NCBI GenBank assembly: GCA_030594675.1
Contig: JAUVES010000011.1
Coordinates: 1-11,859, forward strand
Origin: Candidatus Nanohaloarchaea archaeon
GTDB lineage: Archaea; EX4484-52; GLR71
DNA: 11,859 bases
Direction of reading: 5' to 3'
Positions within the stretch are counted from its first letter, which is position 1. Each line of letters starts with the position of its first letter. Positions 1 to 6,139 of the stretch are shown in pieces. Under the pieces are notes generated by a model. It was given only the letters and a program-made list of their open reading frames with translations, did not search any database and had not been told where the DNA came from. The translations under genes were made by a program, and so were the position numbers.

Positions 1-15
1 CAACAAAAACACATC

Positions 16-23
16 TATTTAAA
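16..23 (+). promoter_or_regulatory. TATA-like box upstream of rnp3
   Basis: A TATTTAAA element lies 38-45 nt before the ATG at 61. With archaeal initiation about 25 nt downstream of the box, the mRNA would have a leader of roughly 15-20 nt, enough to include the GTGAT ribosome-binding site at 52-56. This suggests rnp3-rnp2 has its own promoter. The window begins too close to exclude an upstream operon partner. Confidence 0.45.
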
Positions 24-51
24 AATAAATGCCCAAAATAACCTAAAGATA

Positions 52-56
52 GTGAT
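52..56 (+). promoter_or_regulatory. Shine-Dalgarno GTGAT that decides the rnp3 start
   Basis: GTGAT is complementary to the archaeal 16S rRNA 3' end (AUCACCUCC) and stands 4 nt before ATG 61. The GTG inside it is in frame with the gene and looks like a start codon 9 nt early. The same arrangement recurs at 795-799 and 1323-1327, so I take the GTG as part of the binding site. Confidence 0.75.
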
Positions 57-60
57 ATTT

Positions 61-795
61 ATGGAGCGAAAATTCTGTGACCTGCACATATATTCAAACC
101 TGTCTTTAGGCCAGAATAGTGTAAAAGACATAATAAAAATGGCAGAAAAACTAGATCTCAGCTCAATCTGTATAATAGATTATGTAAAAGATAAGACAAA
201 AGATAATATTGACAACCTGAAAAAAGAGATAAAAAAAGAAAAGCCAAAAATAGAAGTCCTCATAGGGGTTGAAATAAGCACAGAAGACCTGGAAATACTT
301 AAAAAGCAGATAAATAAGCTAAGAAATAAAGCAGATATTCTGATAGTCTCCGGCGGACTATCAAAAATAAACAGGGCTGCAGTTGAAAATCCAAGAGTTG
401 ATATCCTTGCACACCCCGAAATGGGACGCAGGGATTCAGGGATAGACAATGTGACAGCAAAGCTTGCAGCAGATAATTCAGTAGCAATAGAGCTGAATTT
501 TAAATATGTCCTTAATTCCTATAAAAAAATAAGGGCACATATGCTCACACACATGAAAACAAATGTAACTTTGGCAAAAAAATACAAGACACCTTTTATA
601 ATTGCAAGCGGAGCGCAAAATATATATGATATGCGCACAGGCAGGGAACTGGCATCACTGGGATCTCTTTTAGATCTTGAGCTTGCCGAATCCCTTTATG
701 CAGTCTCAGCTATGCCTGAAATGATTGCACAGCACACAAAAAAAGTAAGAAGCAAAGGCCATATAATGCCTGGTGTAGAAGTATTAGAAAAATAG
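61..795 (+). CDS. rnp3: Ribonuclease P protein component 3 (p30/Rpp30 family)
   Basis: Protein subunit of archaeal RNase P, which removes the 5' leader of pre-tRNAs. In this family the PHP-like TIM-barrel p30 protein pairs with Pop5 on the catalytic domain of the RNA. The 244-residue length is normal. Visible landmarks are the N-terminal FCDLHIYSN strand (residues 5-13), the central DILAHPE strand (104-110) followed by an arginine pair, VAIELNF (131-137), and the late IASGAQNIYDMR strand-loop (171-182), all in the order expected for Rpp30. The start is ATG 61 rather than in-frame GTG 52, because the GTG belongs to the SD motif GTGAT four bases away. The stop TAG overlaps the SD motif of rnp2 (TAGTGAT), so the two are almost certainly co-transcribed and perhaps translationally coupled, giving the p30-Pop5 pair together. 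Family assignment is confident. Confidence 0.93.
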   Translation: MERKFCDLHIYSNLSLGQNSVKDIIKMAEKLDLSSICIIDYVKDKTKDNIDNLKKEIKKEKPKIEVLIGVEISTEDLEILKKQINKLRNKADILIVSGGLSKINRAAVENPRVDILAHPEMGRRDSGIDNVTAKLAADNSVAIELNFKYVLNSYKKIRAHMLTHMKTNVTLAKKYKTPFIIASGAQNIYDMRTGRELASLGSLLDLELAESLYAVSAMPEMIAQHTKKVRSKGHIMPGVEVLEK

Positions 796-799
796 TGAT
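795..799 (+). promoter_or_regulatory. Shine-Dalgarno GTGAT of rnp2, overlapping the rnp3 stop
   Basis: GTGAT begins on the last base of the rnp3 stop codon and lies 4 nt before ATG 804. A ribosome terminating on rnp3 would stand on the rnp2 binding site. As at 52, the motif contains an in-frame GTG that is probably not the true start. Confidence 0.75.
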
Positions 800-803
800 A
801 AAT

Positions 804-1208
804 ATGGCAGAGAACAGACTAATCCCTTCAATGCAGATGCGTGAAAGATATATAGTATTCAGTATAATATCTCAAAAAAATTTCACACTTGAAGAAATAG
901 TGAAAACTATATGGTCTTCAGTCCTTCAGCTTTTCGGTGAGGCAGGAACATCGCATTTTCATCTCTGGATACCATCAAACCTCTACAATGAAAAGAAAAA
1001 AATAGGCATTGTAAGGTGCAGCCATAATCATGTGCAGCAGGTGCGTGCAGCACTTGCACTGACAAAAAAGATAAATGAAGAGCCAGTAATTATAAGGACT
1101 CTTGGTGTCACAGGTACAATAAAAGCAGCAAAGACAAAATTTCTTGAAGATTTAACGACGACATCTTCAAAAGCAAAGCTCCATCAAGACCATTTGATAA
1201 AAAAGTAG
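804..1208 (+). CDS. rnp2: Ribonuclease P protein component 2 (Pop5/Rpp14 family)
   Basis: Second RNase P protein subunit and partner of p30. In archaea the two form a complex that supports pre-tRNA cleavage by the RNA. The 134-residue protein has the Pop5 hallmarks: the RERYIVFSI strand near residues 13-21, an acidic-aliphatic helix (28-44), and the diagnostic stretch GIVRCSHNHVQQVRAAL (68-84), followed by PVIIRTLGVTGTIKAA (94-109), where a conserved Gly-Thr turn precedes the last helix. The C-terminal tail, Ser/Thr/Lys-rich, is probably disordered. The start is ATG 804, set by the GTGAT motif overlapping the rnp3 stop. About 120 nt of AT-rich sequence with the next promoter follows. Assignment is confident. 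Confidence 0.93.
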   Translation: MAENRLIPSMQMRERYIVFSIISQKNFTLEEIVKTIWSSVLQLFGEAGTSHFHLWIPSNLYNEKKKIGIVRCSHNHVQQVRAALALTKKINEEPVIIRTLGVTGTIKAAKTKFLEDLTTTSSKAKLHQDHLIKK

Positions 1209-1282
1209 AAACCATTTTTAGCATTATAGTCATCCATTTAACAGATTAGCCATTATTAAAAATTACACACAACAAACATCTT

Positions 1283-1290
1283 TTTATAAA
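1283..1290 (+). promoter_or_regulatory. TATA box of the NYN-domain gene
   Basis: TTTATAAA lies 42-49 nt before ATG 1332 in the gap after rnp2. Initiation about 25 nt downstream would give a leader of 15-20 nt carrying the GTGAT motif at 1323-1327. The gene therefore appears to be transcribed separately from the RNase P operon. Confidence 0.55.
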
Positions 1291-1322
1291 CGCAACCTCA
1301 ATTATATCTTATTCTGTTAAAT

Positions 1323-1327
1323 GTGAT
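1323..1327 (+). promoter_or_regulatory. Shine-Dalgarno GTGAT of the NYN gene
   Basis: GTGAT with a 4-nt spacer before ATG 1332, the third copy of this arrangement in the window. The in-frame GTG at 1323 is read as part of this motif, not as the start. Confidence 0.72.
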
Positions 1328-1331
1328 TATT

Positions 1332-1838
1332 ATGATACATTCTCTAAGAAAAAAACTATGTGGCATCAGAACACCAAGGATAGCCCTTTTTGTAGACGGT
1401 CCAAACCTTTTAAGAAAAGAATTTGAGATAGATTTCAACCAGATTAAATCCGCCCTAAAAGAATATGGCAATATAAGAGAAGCAAAAGTTTTCCTAAACC
1501 AGTTTGCACCTGAAAAACTAATAGAAGCGATTGCAAATCAGGGTTTTGAGCCTATAATAGGTATAGGAGAAAAGAAAGACGACATAACAAGCGATGTGGA
1601 TGTCTATGTATCAACAGCAGCAGTATCTGCAATATACAATACAAATATAGATATGATAGCTCTTGCGACAAGAGATGCAGATTTCCTGCCAGTAATACAT
1701 CTTGCAAAAAAGCTTGGAAAGAAAGTAATAATCATAGGCCTTGAACCTGGTTTTTCAAAAGCGCTTCAGCATGCAGCAGACAGCATAATAATACTCAAGA
1801 CAAAAGAAGAGCGCAACAGCAAAAAGAATCATAGATGA
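1332..1838 (+). CDS. NYN-domain (PIN-like) protein, TIGR00288-type
   Basis: A 168-residue protein made almost entirely of a NYN domain, the PIN-like nuclease fold seen in archaeal TIGR00288 proteins and in LabA-type proteins. The acidic residues expected at the metal site are present: Asp22 in the FVDGPN strand, the Asp cluster at 83-90 (DDITSDVD), and Asp115/Asp117 in ATRDADFLP (112-120), equivalent to the family's SGDSDF motif. LGKKVIIIG (128-136) is the next strand. The known fold suggests metal-dependent RNA cleavage, but the family's substrate is not established. Proximity to the RNase P genes fits RNA processing only as an inference. The 5' end is set by GTGAT at 1323-1327. The 3' end overlaps the last 10 nt of a convergent gene. 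The Lys/Arg/Asn-rich tail is typical of nucleic-acid-binding extensions. Confidence 0.85.
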   Translation: MIHSLRKKLCGIRTPRIALFVDGPNLLRKEFEIDFNQIKSALKEYGNIREAKVFLNQFAPEKLIEAIANQGFEPIIGIGEKKDDITSDVDVYVSTAAVSAIYNTNIDMIALATRDADFLPVIHLAKKLGKKVIIIGLEPGFSKALQHAADSIIILKTKEERNSKKNHR

Positions 1839-2389
1839 TTTACACACAATTCAGTATAAGGCATTTTTTCAATTTTATCTATAAAATCATCTATAATAGG
1901 TTTCATCAATCTATTGGATCTTTCACCTTTATACAGTATTTCTATCACATCAGGATCTGCAGCAAATATTATTGCTTCAGGCATATAAGGGATATCAGAA
2001 CCACCAGAGGGAACAAAAACCAGATGATGTATATTTTCCGTTATTTTAGAAGGTATATTGGTAAGCTCTTCTTTAAGACGCATTGGTTTAAAGGGATTTA
2101 GATCATATTGAAAAAATTTCTGAAGAAGATTTTTCTTGTGGCCAAAAAGATCAAATTTCTTATAATTCCCATTTTTAACATTTTTATAGCCATAAACATA
2201 GACTCCATCAAAAGACATAAAACCAATTCTATCATCAACATTTTTCTTGATAATTTCAAACAAGTCAAGTATATCTCCGCATTTTTCAAAAAGGCTATTA
2301 TCATAAATAATTTCAACATGCTGTCCTGTATCAGAAGGCAAAAGGCATCCTGCCGTATTTCCCATAATAAAACCAAAAACATTTATCAT
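1829..2389 (-). CDS. Hypothetical protein, 186 residues
   Basis: I do not recognise this protein. It reads like a soluble alpha/beta protein: a hydrophobic N-terminal strand (residues 3-9), a Lys/Asp-rich middle with aromatic strands (GVYVYGYK, 62-69), an HHLVFVP strand (121-127), and PEAIIFAADPDVIEIL (137-152), a strand-turn-helix with faint likeness to the FxPDVVIF...NP region of DUF169. No Cys pairs, signal peptide or clear membrane helix are seen. It lies 64 nt downstream of the release factor gene on the same strand, so it may be co-transcribed with it. A TTTAAA-like element near 2397-2402 would instead suit a shorter start at Met9 (ATG 2365). No clear SD motif decides between these. Its end overlaps the NYN gene by 10 nt tail to tail. 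The other frames here encode low-complexity sequence and are not credible. Moderately confident that it is coding, not in function. Confidence 0.65.
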   Translation of the reverse strand: MINVFGFIMGNTAGCLLPSDTGQHVEIIYDNSLFEKCGDILDLFEIIKKNVDDRIGFMSFDGVYVYGYKNVKNGNYKKFDLFGHKKNLLQKFFQYDLNPFKPMRLKEELTNIPSKITENIHHLVFVPSGGSDIPYMPEAIIFAADPDVIEILYKGERSNRLMKPIIDDFIDKIEKMPYTELCVNHL

Positions 2390-2453
2390 CCAAAGATTTA
2401 AAGCTTTATGCTTAATTACACCAAAATGTATTATGATTAAGTCAAAACAACAG

Positions 2454-3584
2454 CTAGACTTTATACCTCAGCACAGCCCCGATGCCGCCAAGCTGAAGAA
2501 ACTGTGCGCCTTCAGGTGTCTCAGAACTCACTTCCACAAATTTAGAACCCATACTTTCTGCCTTTTTTTCAATCTCTTCAACAAAATCAGCTTTTTCACT
2601 GCATTTCAATTCAGCAGTGCATTTTGGACACACAGAAGGTAAACTCTCTCTCTTTGCAATCTTCTCTTCTACAAACCCGCATTTATCACATTTTATCTCA
2701 AAATGTTTAAGAGGCATATCCTCAGATACGATAAGCTTTTTGACAGCACCCAGCTTAAGAGACTTCAAAACATCAATATAACCATATGCAGCAAGGCCAT
2801 CTTCTTTCTTAAGATGATCAAAAAAGTCAATTATAATTTCTCTTTCCAGAGTCGCACTTGCTTCTTTAAGCACATCTTCAGACCTTTCAAGAAGTTCTTT
2901 AAGGCCTGGCTCACCAGAATAAGAAAGATCTTTGATGCCAATTATTTTTTTCTTCAATGCCTCAGAAAGAAAATCACCATCAGCAAAACTCTCTTTTACC
3001 GGTCCAGGACCACCGACCAATATGCCTTTCAGATTCTTATTCTGCTCAAATGTTTTTGTTGCAGCTTCACCTACTTGCTTCAAAAAACTCAGAAGAAGTC
3101 CTGCACGAACTCTTTCAAATCTTTGTGCACTCTGCCCTCCTTTCCCAGTCTTCCCAGGCACCATTGAAGTGAAATTATGTTCAGCCTTTATAGTTTTGCC
3201 CATCAGAAATCCAATGCAGGCTTCTGATTTATCAAGAGTGATTAGACCATACACTTCTTTTTCTTCAACTAATTCTTTAAGATGATTAACAAGAAAAGTC
3301 TGTTCACATCTGTATGTCCTTAGGTTTATAGACTCAGGCGGTTCAAAAACCCATAGTTTAATATCAGAGACACCTTCATTTTCAGCAACATTCCCACTAT
3401 AGATACAAAGGCCATTAGGAGGTGTCACCTTAAATACCCTTAATGCCTGCTCAATCCTTGCAAGAGCACTGGTAACATTCTTTCTTGTAGTCTTTGATTT
3501 TATATTTGCAGAAGTTCCCATTTCCTGCCTTACAAGATTAGTAATCTCATTTATATTGTATCCTGAAGGGACACTGATAGACAC
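2454..3584 (-). CDS. prf1: Peptide chain release factor aRF1
   Basis: Class-1 translation termination factor recognising all three stop codons and releasing the nascent chain on the ribosome. In the 376 residues from GTG 3584, the decoding domain has NIKS (27-30) and the YxCxxxF motif (YRCEQTF, 91-97). The middle domain has GGQ (149-151) in a GKGGQSAQRF context. The C-terminal domain carries a zinc-ribbon minidomain with CDKC (289-292) and CPKC (309-312), and ends in the typical GGIGAVLRY. Family proteins normally have 30-40 residues before the SxxxPxGY strand where this reading begins. Those residues (an IIKELSSYRGRHTELV-like stretch) are encoded in frame directly upstream, at least to 3653, but without ATG, GTG or TTG. 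GTG 3584 is therefore probably not the true start: it cuts through the first conserved strand. The Gln of GGQ is the expected substrate of the methyltransferase at 9750-10352. Function is confident, the 5' end is not. Confidence 0.93.
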   Translation of the reverse strand: MSISVPSGYNINEITNLVRQEMGTSANIKSKTTRKNVTSALARIEQALRVFKVTPPNGLCIYSGNVAENEGVSDIKLWVFEPPESINLRTYRCEQTFLVNHLKELVEEKEVYGLITLDKSEACIGFLMGKTIKAEHNFTSMVPGKTGKGGQSAQRFERVRAGLLLSFLKQVGEAATKTFEQNKNLKGILVGGPGPVKESFADGDFLSEALKKKIIGIKDLSYSGEPGLKELLERSEDVLKEASATLEREIIIDFFDHLKKEDGLAAYGYIDVLKSLKLGAVKKLIVSEDMPLKHFEIKCDKCGFVEEKIAKRESLPSVCPKCTAELKCSEKADFVEEIEKKAESMGSKFVEVSSETPEGAQFLQLGGIGAVLRYKV

Positions 3585-3674
3585 AAGTTCAGTATGCCTG
3601 CCCCTGTAAGAGCTAAGCTCTTTTATAATGCTTTTAAGCTGCCGTTTCGTAATTGCTTCAGAGTTAAATAAGAA
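3585..3674 (-). other. prf1: In-frame N-terminal prf1 coding extension lacking a standard start codon
   Basis: Thirty codons between in-frame TAG 3677-3675 and GTG 3584 translate to a typical aRF1 N-terminus: Phe-Leu-Phe-Asn-Ser-Glu-Ala-Ile-Thr-Lys-Arg-Gln, then a helix leading into SSYRGRHTELV. This conserved helix and strand belong to the folded decoding domain, so the codons are very likely translated. None is ATG, GTG or TTG. Candidate non-standard starts are ATT 3653-3651, ATT 3629-3627 and ATA 3626-3624. Alternatives are an assembly error or a recoding event. A GGTAGT motif at 3679-3674, like the one before the 621-residue gene, sits at the upstream end. Confidence 0.75.
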
Positions 3675-3711
3675 CTACCTTCTATTTCATCTATATTGGA
3701 TATGAATGATT

Positions 3712-3722
3712 AATTTTAAAAA
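3712..3722 (-). promoter_or_regulatory. Possible TATA box of prf1
   Basis: On the minus strand a GGTTTTTAAAATTA-like element lies upstream of prf1. Initiation about 25 nt downstream would fall near 3690-3693, so the mRNA could begin at or just before a two-codon ORF ATG-AAA-TAG (3690-3682). The motif is weak, since AT-rich runs are common here. Confidence 0.3.
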
Positions 3723-3736
3723 CCTTCCACTTATAT

Positions 3737-5602
3737 CTACCATGGAATATTTATTTTTCTGTAAAGAGGAGCAACTATTTCAGCACCCCAAAACGCACTG
3801 CCTGCAAGCTTATACATACCCTGCGTCAGTGCATCAAACATCTCACTCTGGTAAGGTCCGGGTTCCACAAAGAATTTCAGCTCTATCCCGAAATTCTCAA
3901 GAGTTTCTTTTATGTTATATAAAGCTTTATTCTCCTTTTTCTTTGCAGAAACTCTTTGCATCACAATTTCTCGATGGTCATTGAATTTCAGCAACTTCTT
4001 CTGTGCTTCAGCCTTTATCTCTTTAAGAGCTTTATCACGTGCTTTTGTATCCTCAAGACTGCCAGGTATCACCTGCTTCGGAGCAAGAACAAAATCCTCC
4101 TGTGTATATTTTTTCCCGTCAACCTCAATATTGCCTTTATCATCCGCATCTTTCTTGAAATCCTTGCCTTTAAGCAGCTTATCTTTATTATCATATTCAA
4201 TATCATCAACAATCTTGTATGGGCCTTTTTCTGAAAGAAGTGAATACTGAAGATAATATCTTTTCTTGTCCATATTGATAATGTTCTGCATCTCAACTTC
4301 AGTCTTTTCCTCTTCACATTTTCTTTCTATCAATTTAAGCATCAACATATTTTTAGTAGCAACATAGCCATGAATAAACCATGTGCCATCTTCAAGAGGT
4401 GTAGGCTGGCCCTTGCTGATCACATTAAATACAACCTTTTCAAAATCAATCACCCATACAGTATAGTACCATTCTTTCTCTTCAAGATTAGCCACTCCAA
4501 ACTTTGCATCTTTACCTGAGATTCCAGTAATACCCTCAACATACCCCTCAATCTCCTTTTCAGTAATCCATGGAAATCTGCCAAGAAGCAGATTATTACC
4601 ATCTTTATCCTTCTCTTTATAGATAAAATCTTCCTGGATATAATAATCATAAGCTTTGACACTATCAGCTCCATGCTTCGGATTTTTGTATAACTCATCA
4701 GGAGTGCGATTAAGTACATGCCTGAACCTTATAGGCTTCCACAACCATAGTGACTGGTTTGTAAAACTTCTTGCCTCACCAGGCCTGTCAAAGAAATTAC
4801 CTGCCTGCCCTTTCCGCCCTCCAGGTGACGACAGAGCATTGTCCAAAAGCCTGTGCTGCATTACATGCGGTTTCAGCCATTCACGCCTCTCATCCAGATA
4901 CTTTTCTTTTGAACGGCACAAAGAATCCACAGTATTGAACCTCTGTTCCACGCCCTGCTTGAAAAGAATCTTCCATTGCTGGTATGCAGACCATTTTGCC
5001 TTGAGAAAATTTTTCTCAACCTGTGGCAGTTTTTCAAGAGTGCCTTTTGTCAGGTCATCTATAGAACCCATACTGAGAAAATCCTCAACAATAGTAGGCA
5101 TAATATTTGATTTGCGCATAAACGCCATACTGAGACGACCTTCACCCTGCTGTCCACCCCCTCCGGTATAATAATCAATCTGATCCACAAACATTGTCTT
5201 AAGTGCCGCCTCATCATTCTCATTAAAATAATTAAGCATCTCTTCAGCTTTTCTGACATCATGTTCAAGAAGCTGCCACTGCCCCACCTCATTGCCTATA
5301 TCTGTAAGAGTCGTGCTGATTATCCTCTCAAGCTCACCTCTCTGAGCTTTTGCATTCTGAAAAAATGGATTCTGCGTGCTTGGAGTAACATGAAAATTTT
5401 CATCAACCTTAAGGATTTTATATTCATTCTGGATAAGATTAAATAAAAGGCTGTCAAAAATGCCCTGTGTAGCGCCAAGTGTAGATGTTAGATTGATTTT
5501 TCTGTATGTATTCAGGCCAACACAGACCCATCCTTTACGCAGGATTCCGCTCTGCTTCCACTGTCCAAGTCCACCCTCTTCCCATGCGATCGAATCTACC
5601 AT
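3737..5602 (-). CDS. Trp-rich 621-residue protein of unknown function
   Basis: I do not recognise this family. The protein looks soluble and cytoplasmic: no signal peptide and no membrane helix. It is unusually rich in Trp, including IAWEEGG (5-11), a QSLWLWKPIRF stretch (about 283-293) and a C-terminal Trp. Other landmarks are a TGGGGQQGEG loop (146-155), long amphipathic helices around 85-125 and 190-245, an aromatic beta-like section (about 378-440, WYYTVWVIDFEKVVFNV then GTWFIHGYV), a Lys/Asp-rich acidic-basic linker (about 480-520), a Lys/Ala/Glu helix (530-580) and a compact last section, KFFVEPGPYQSEMFD. The start is ATG 5602, with GGTAGT and a 4-nt spacer upstream. A TTG six codons earlier is less likely. 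It lies downstream of the 110-residue membrane protein gene on the same strand, and both diverge from the TIM-barrel operon. Coding status is confident from length and composition. A large multidomain scaffold or enzyme is possible. Confidence 0.85.
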   Translation of the reverse strand: MVDSIAWEEGGLGQWKQSGILRKGWVCVGLNTYRKINLTSTLGATQGIFDSLLFNLIQNEYKILKVDENFHVTPSTQNPFFQNAKAQRGELERIISTTLTDIGNEVGQWQLLEHDVRKAEEMLNYFNENDEAALKTMFVDQIDYYTGGGGQQGEGRLSMAFMRKSNIMPTIVEDFLSMGSIDDLTKGTLEKLPQVEKNFLKAKWSAYQQWKILFKQGVEQRFNTVDSLCRSKEKYLDERREWLKPHVMQHRLLDNALSSPGGRKGQAGNFFDRPGEARSFTNQSLWLWKPIRFRHVLNRTPDELYKNPKHGADSVKAYDYYIQEDFIYKEKDKDGNNLLLGRFPWITEKEIEGYVEGITGISGKDAKFGVANLEEKEWYYTVWVIDFEKVVFNVISKGQPTPLEDGTWFIHGYVATKNMLMLKLIERKCEEEKTEVEMQNIINMDKKRYYLQYSLLSEKGPYKIVDDIEYDNKDKLLKGKDFKKDADDKGNIEVDGKKYTQEDFVLAPKQVIPGSLEDTKARDKALKEIKAEAQKKLLKFNDHREIVMQRVSAKKKENKALYNIKETLENFGIELKFFVEPGPYQSEMFDALTQGMYKLAGSAFWGAEIVAPLYRKINIPW

Positions 5603-5606
5603 AACG

Positions 5607-5612
5607 ACTACC
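5607..5612 (-). promoter_or_regulatory. Shine-Dalgarno-like GGTAGT of the 621-residue gene
   Basis: GGTAGT followed by CGTT precedes ATG 5602-5600, giving the same 4-nt spacing as the GTGAT motifs elsewhere in the window. This favours ATG 5602 over the in-frame TTG at 5620. Confidence 0.5.
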
Positions 5613-5637
5613 AGTATCAATATTTTCTTTTTACTAG

Positions 5638-5645
5638 TATATTAA
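5638..5645 (-). promoter_or_regulatory. TATA-like box of the 621-residue gene
   Basis: Minus-strand TTAATATA lies 36-43 nt before ATG 5602 and would give a leader of about 12-18 nt containing GGTAGT. It suggests the gene can be transcribed independently of the upstream membrane protein gene. Confidence 0.4.
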
Positions 5646-5666
5646 GGTTTAGAAAAACAAAACCGC

Positions 5667-5999
5667 CTAAAAAATAAGAAGCACAAGACCTACAACCAAA
5701 ATGATAACACCAAAGACAATGCCTGTAACTTCAAGTCCGCTGTTATATTGCTGGCAGTAAGGATACTTAAACACCATGAAAAACCCGAAAACAGTCAGGA
5801 TAAGCCCTATAAATTTCTTAGTCAGCAGAGCAGAAGACAGATGTGAAAAAAGTATATATCCGCCAATAACGACAAGAATTAACCCTATAACTAGATTTTG
5901 TTCAAGTCTGAAAGCAACTTTCTTATCACCGTCTTTCATCACAGCAAAATATATGATAAGAAGCCCGACACCGATAAGTAATGCAGGTATAAGTTCCAT
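5667..5999 (-). CDS. Small four-helix membrane protein, 110 residues
   Basis: Integral membrane protein of no recognised family. Four hydrophobic segments are visible at about residues 4-20, 35-51, 61-79 and 89-110. They are separated by a Lys/Asp-rich loop (MKDGDKKVAFR, 21-31), a short Ser/Leu turn and a polar loop (KYPYCQQYNSG, 78-88). Many Gly-Gly and Ile-Gly pairs suggest tight helix packing. No catalytic or ligand-binding motif is evident. It precedes the 621-residue gene by 64 nt on the same strand and may anchor it or simply be a neighbour. No SD motif precedes ATG 5999, but a TATA box is centred about 24 nt upstream, which fits a leaderless mRNA. Coding status is well supported by the strongly hydrophobic pattern, full use of the frame and the promoter position. 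Confidence 0.8.
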   Translation of the reverse strand: MELIPALLIGVGLLIIYFAVMKDGDKKVAFRLEQNLVIGLILVVIGGYILFSHLSSALLTKKFIGLILTVFGFFMVFKYPYCQQYNSGLEVTGIVFGVIILVVGLVLLIF

Positions 6000-6018
6000 A
6001 ACTTAACTTAGCATCTCT

Positions 6019-6027
6019 CTTTTATAT
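6019..6027 (-). promoter_or_regulatory. TATA box, leaderless-type, for the membrane protein gene
   Basis: Minus-strand ATATAAAAG is centred about 24 nt before ATG 5999. That spacing puts the predicted transcription start at or next to the start codon, as in archaeal leaderless mRNAs, and agrees with the absence of an SD motif. Confidence 0.55.
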
Positions 6028-6097
6028 GATTTGCCCTAACTATACCATAAATTTCTATAATTTTTTATCGCTGGCAAAAAGAGCAAAACGCACCTAA

Positions 6098-6108
6098 CAT
6101 ATATATAC
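6098..6108 (+). promoter_or_regulatory. TATA-like box of the 173/165/860 operon
   Basis: A CATATATATAC element lies about 32-42 nt before ATG 6140. Predicted initiation near 6128-6132 leaves a leader of about 10 nt that contains GGGAT four bases before the ATG. Confidence 0.5.
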
Positions 6109-6139
6109 AATCAATATCAATATAACATAAGGGATTGTT

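Larger units (their letters stand above)
6000..6139. promoter_or_regulatory. Divergent intergenic promoter region
   Basis: This 140-nt AT-rich gap separates the membrane-protein gene (minus) from the three-gene TIM-barrel operon (plus). It holds outward-facing TATA-like boxes for each side (6019-6027 and 6098-6108) about 70 nt apart. Coordinated control of both sides by a single regulator is possible, but I see no clear operator palindrome. Confidence 0.5.

Noticed and set aside
1209..1322. Possible small RNA or gene in the rnp2-NYN gap.
   Set aside because: The 114 nt are plain AT-rich sequence with a TATA box. No stem or conserved motif was apparent.
2108..2401. Plus-strand 97-residue frame antisense to the hypothetical gene, and similar frames antisense to prf1.
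   Set aside because: They are low-complexity Lys/Ile/Phe-rich shadows with no start signals. The minus-strand frames have protein-like patterning or known motifs.
5603..5620. TTG start at 5620 for the 621-residue protein.
   Set aside because: It overlaps the likely transcript leader and the GGTAGT motif stands correctly before ATG 5602.
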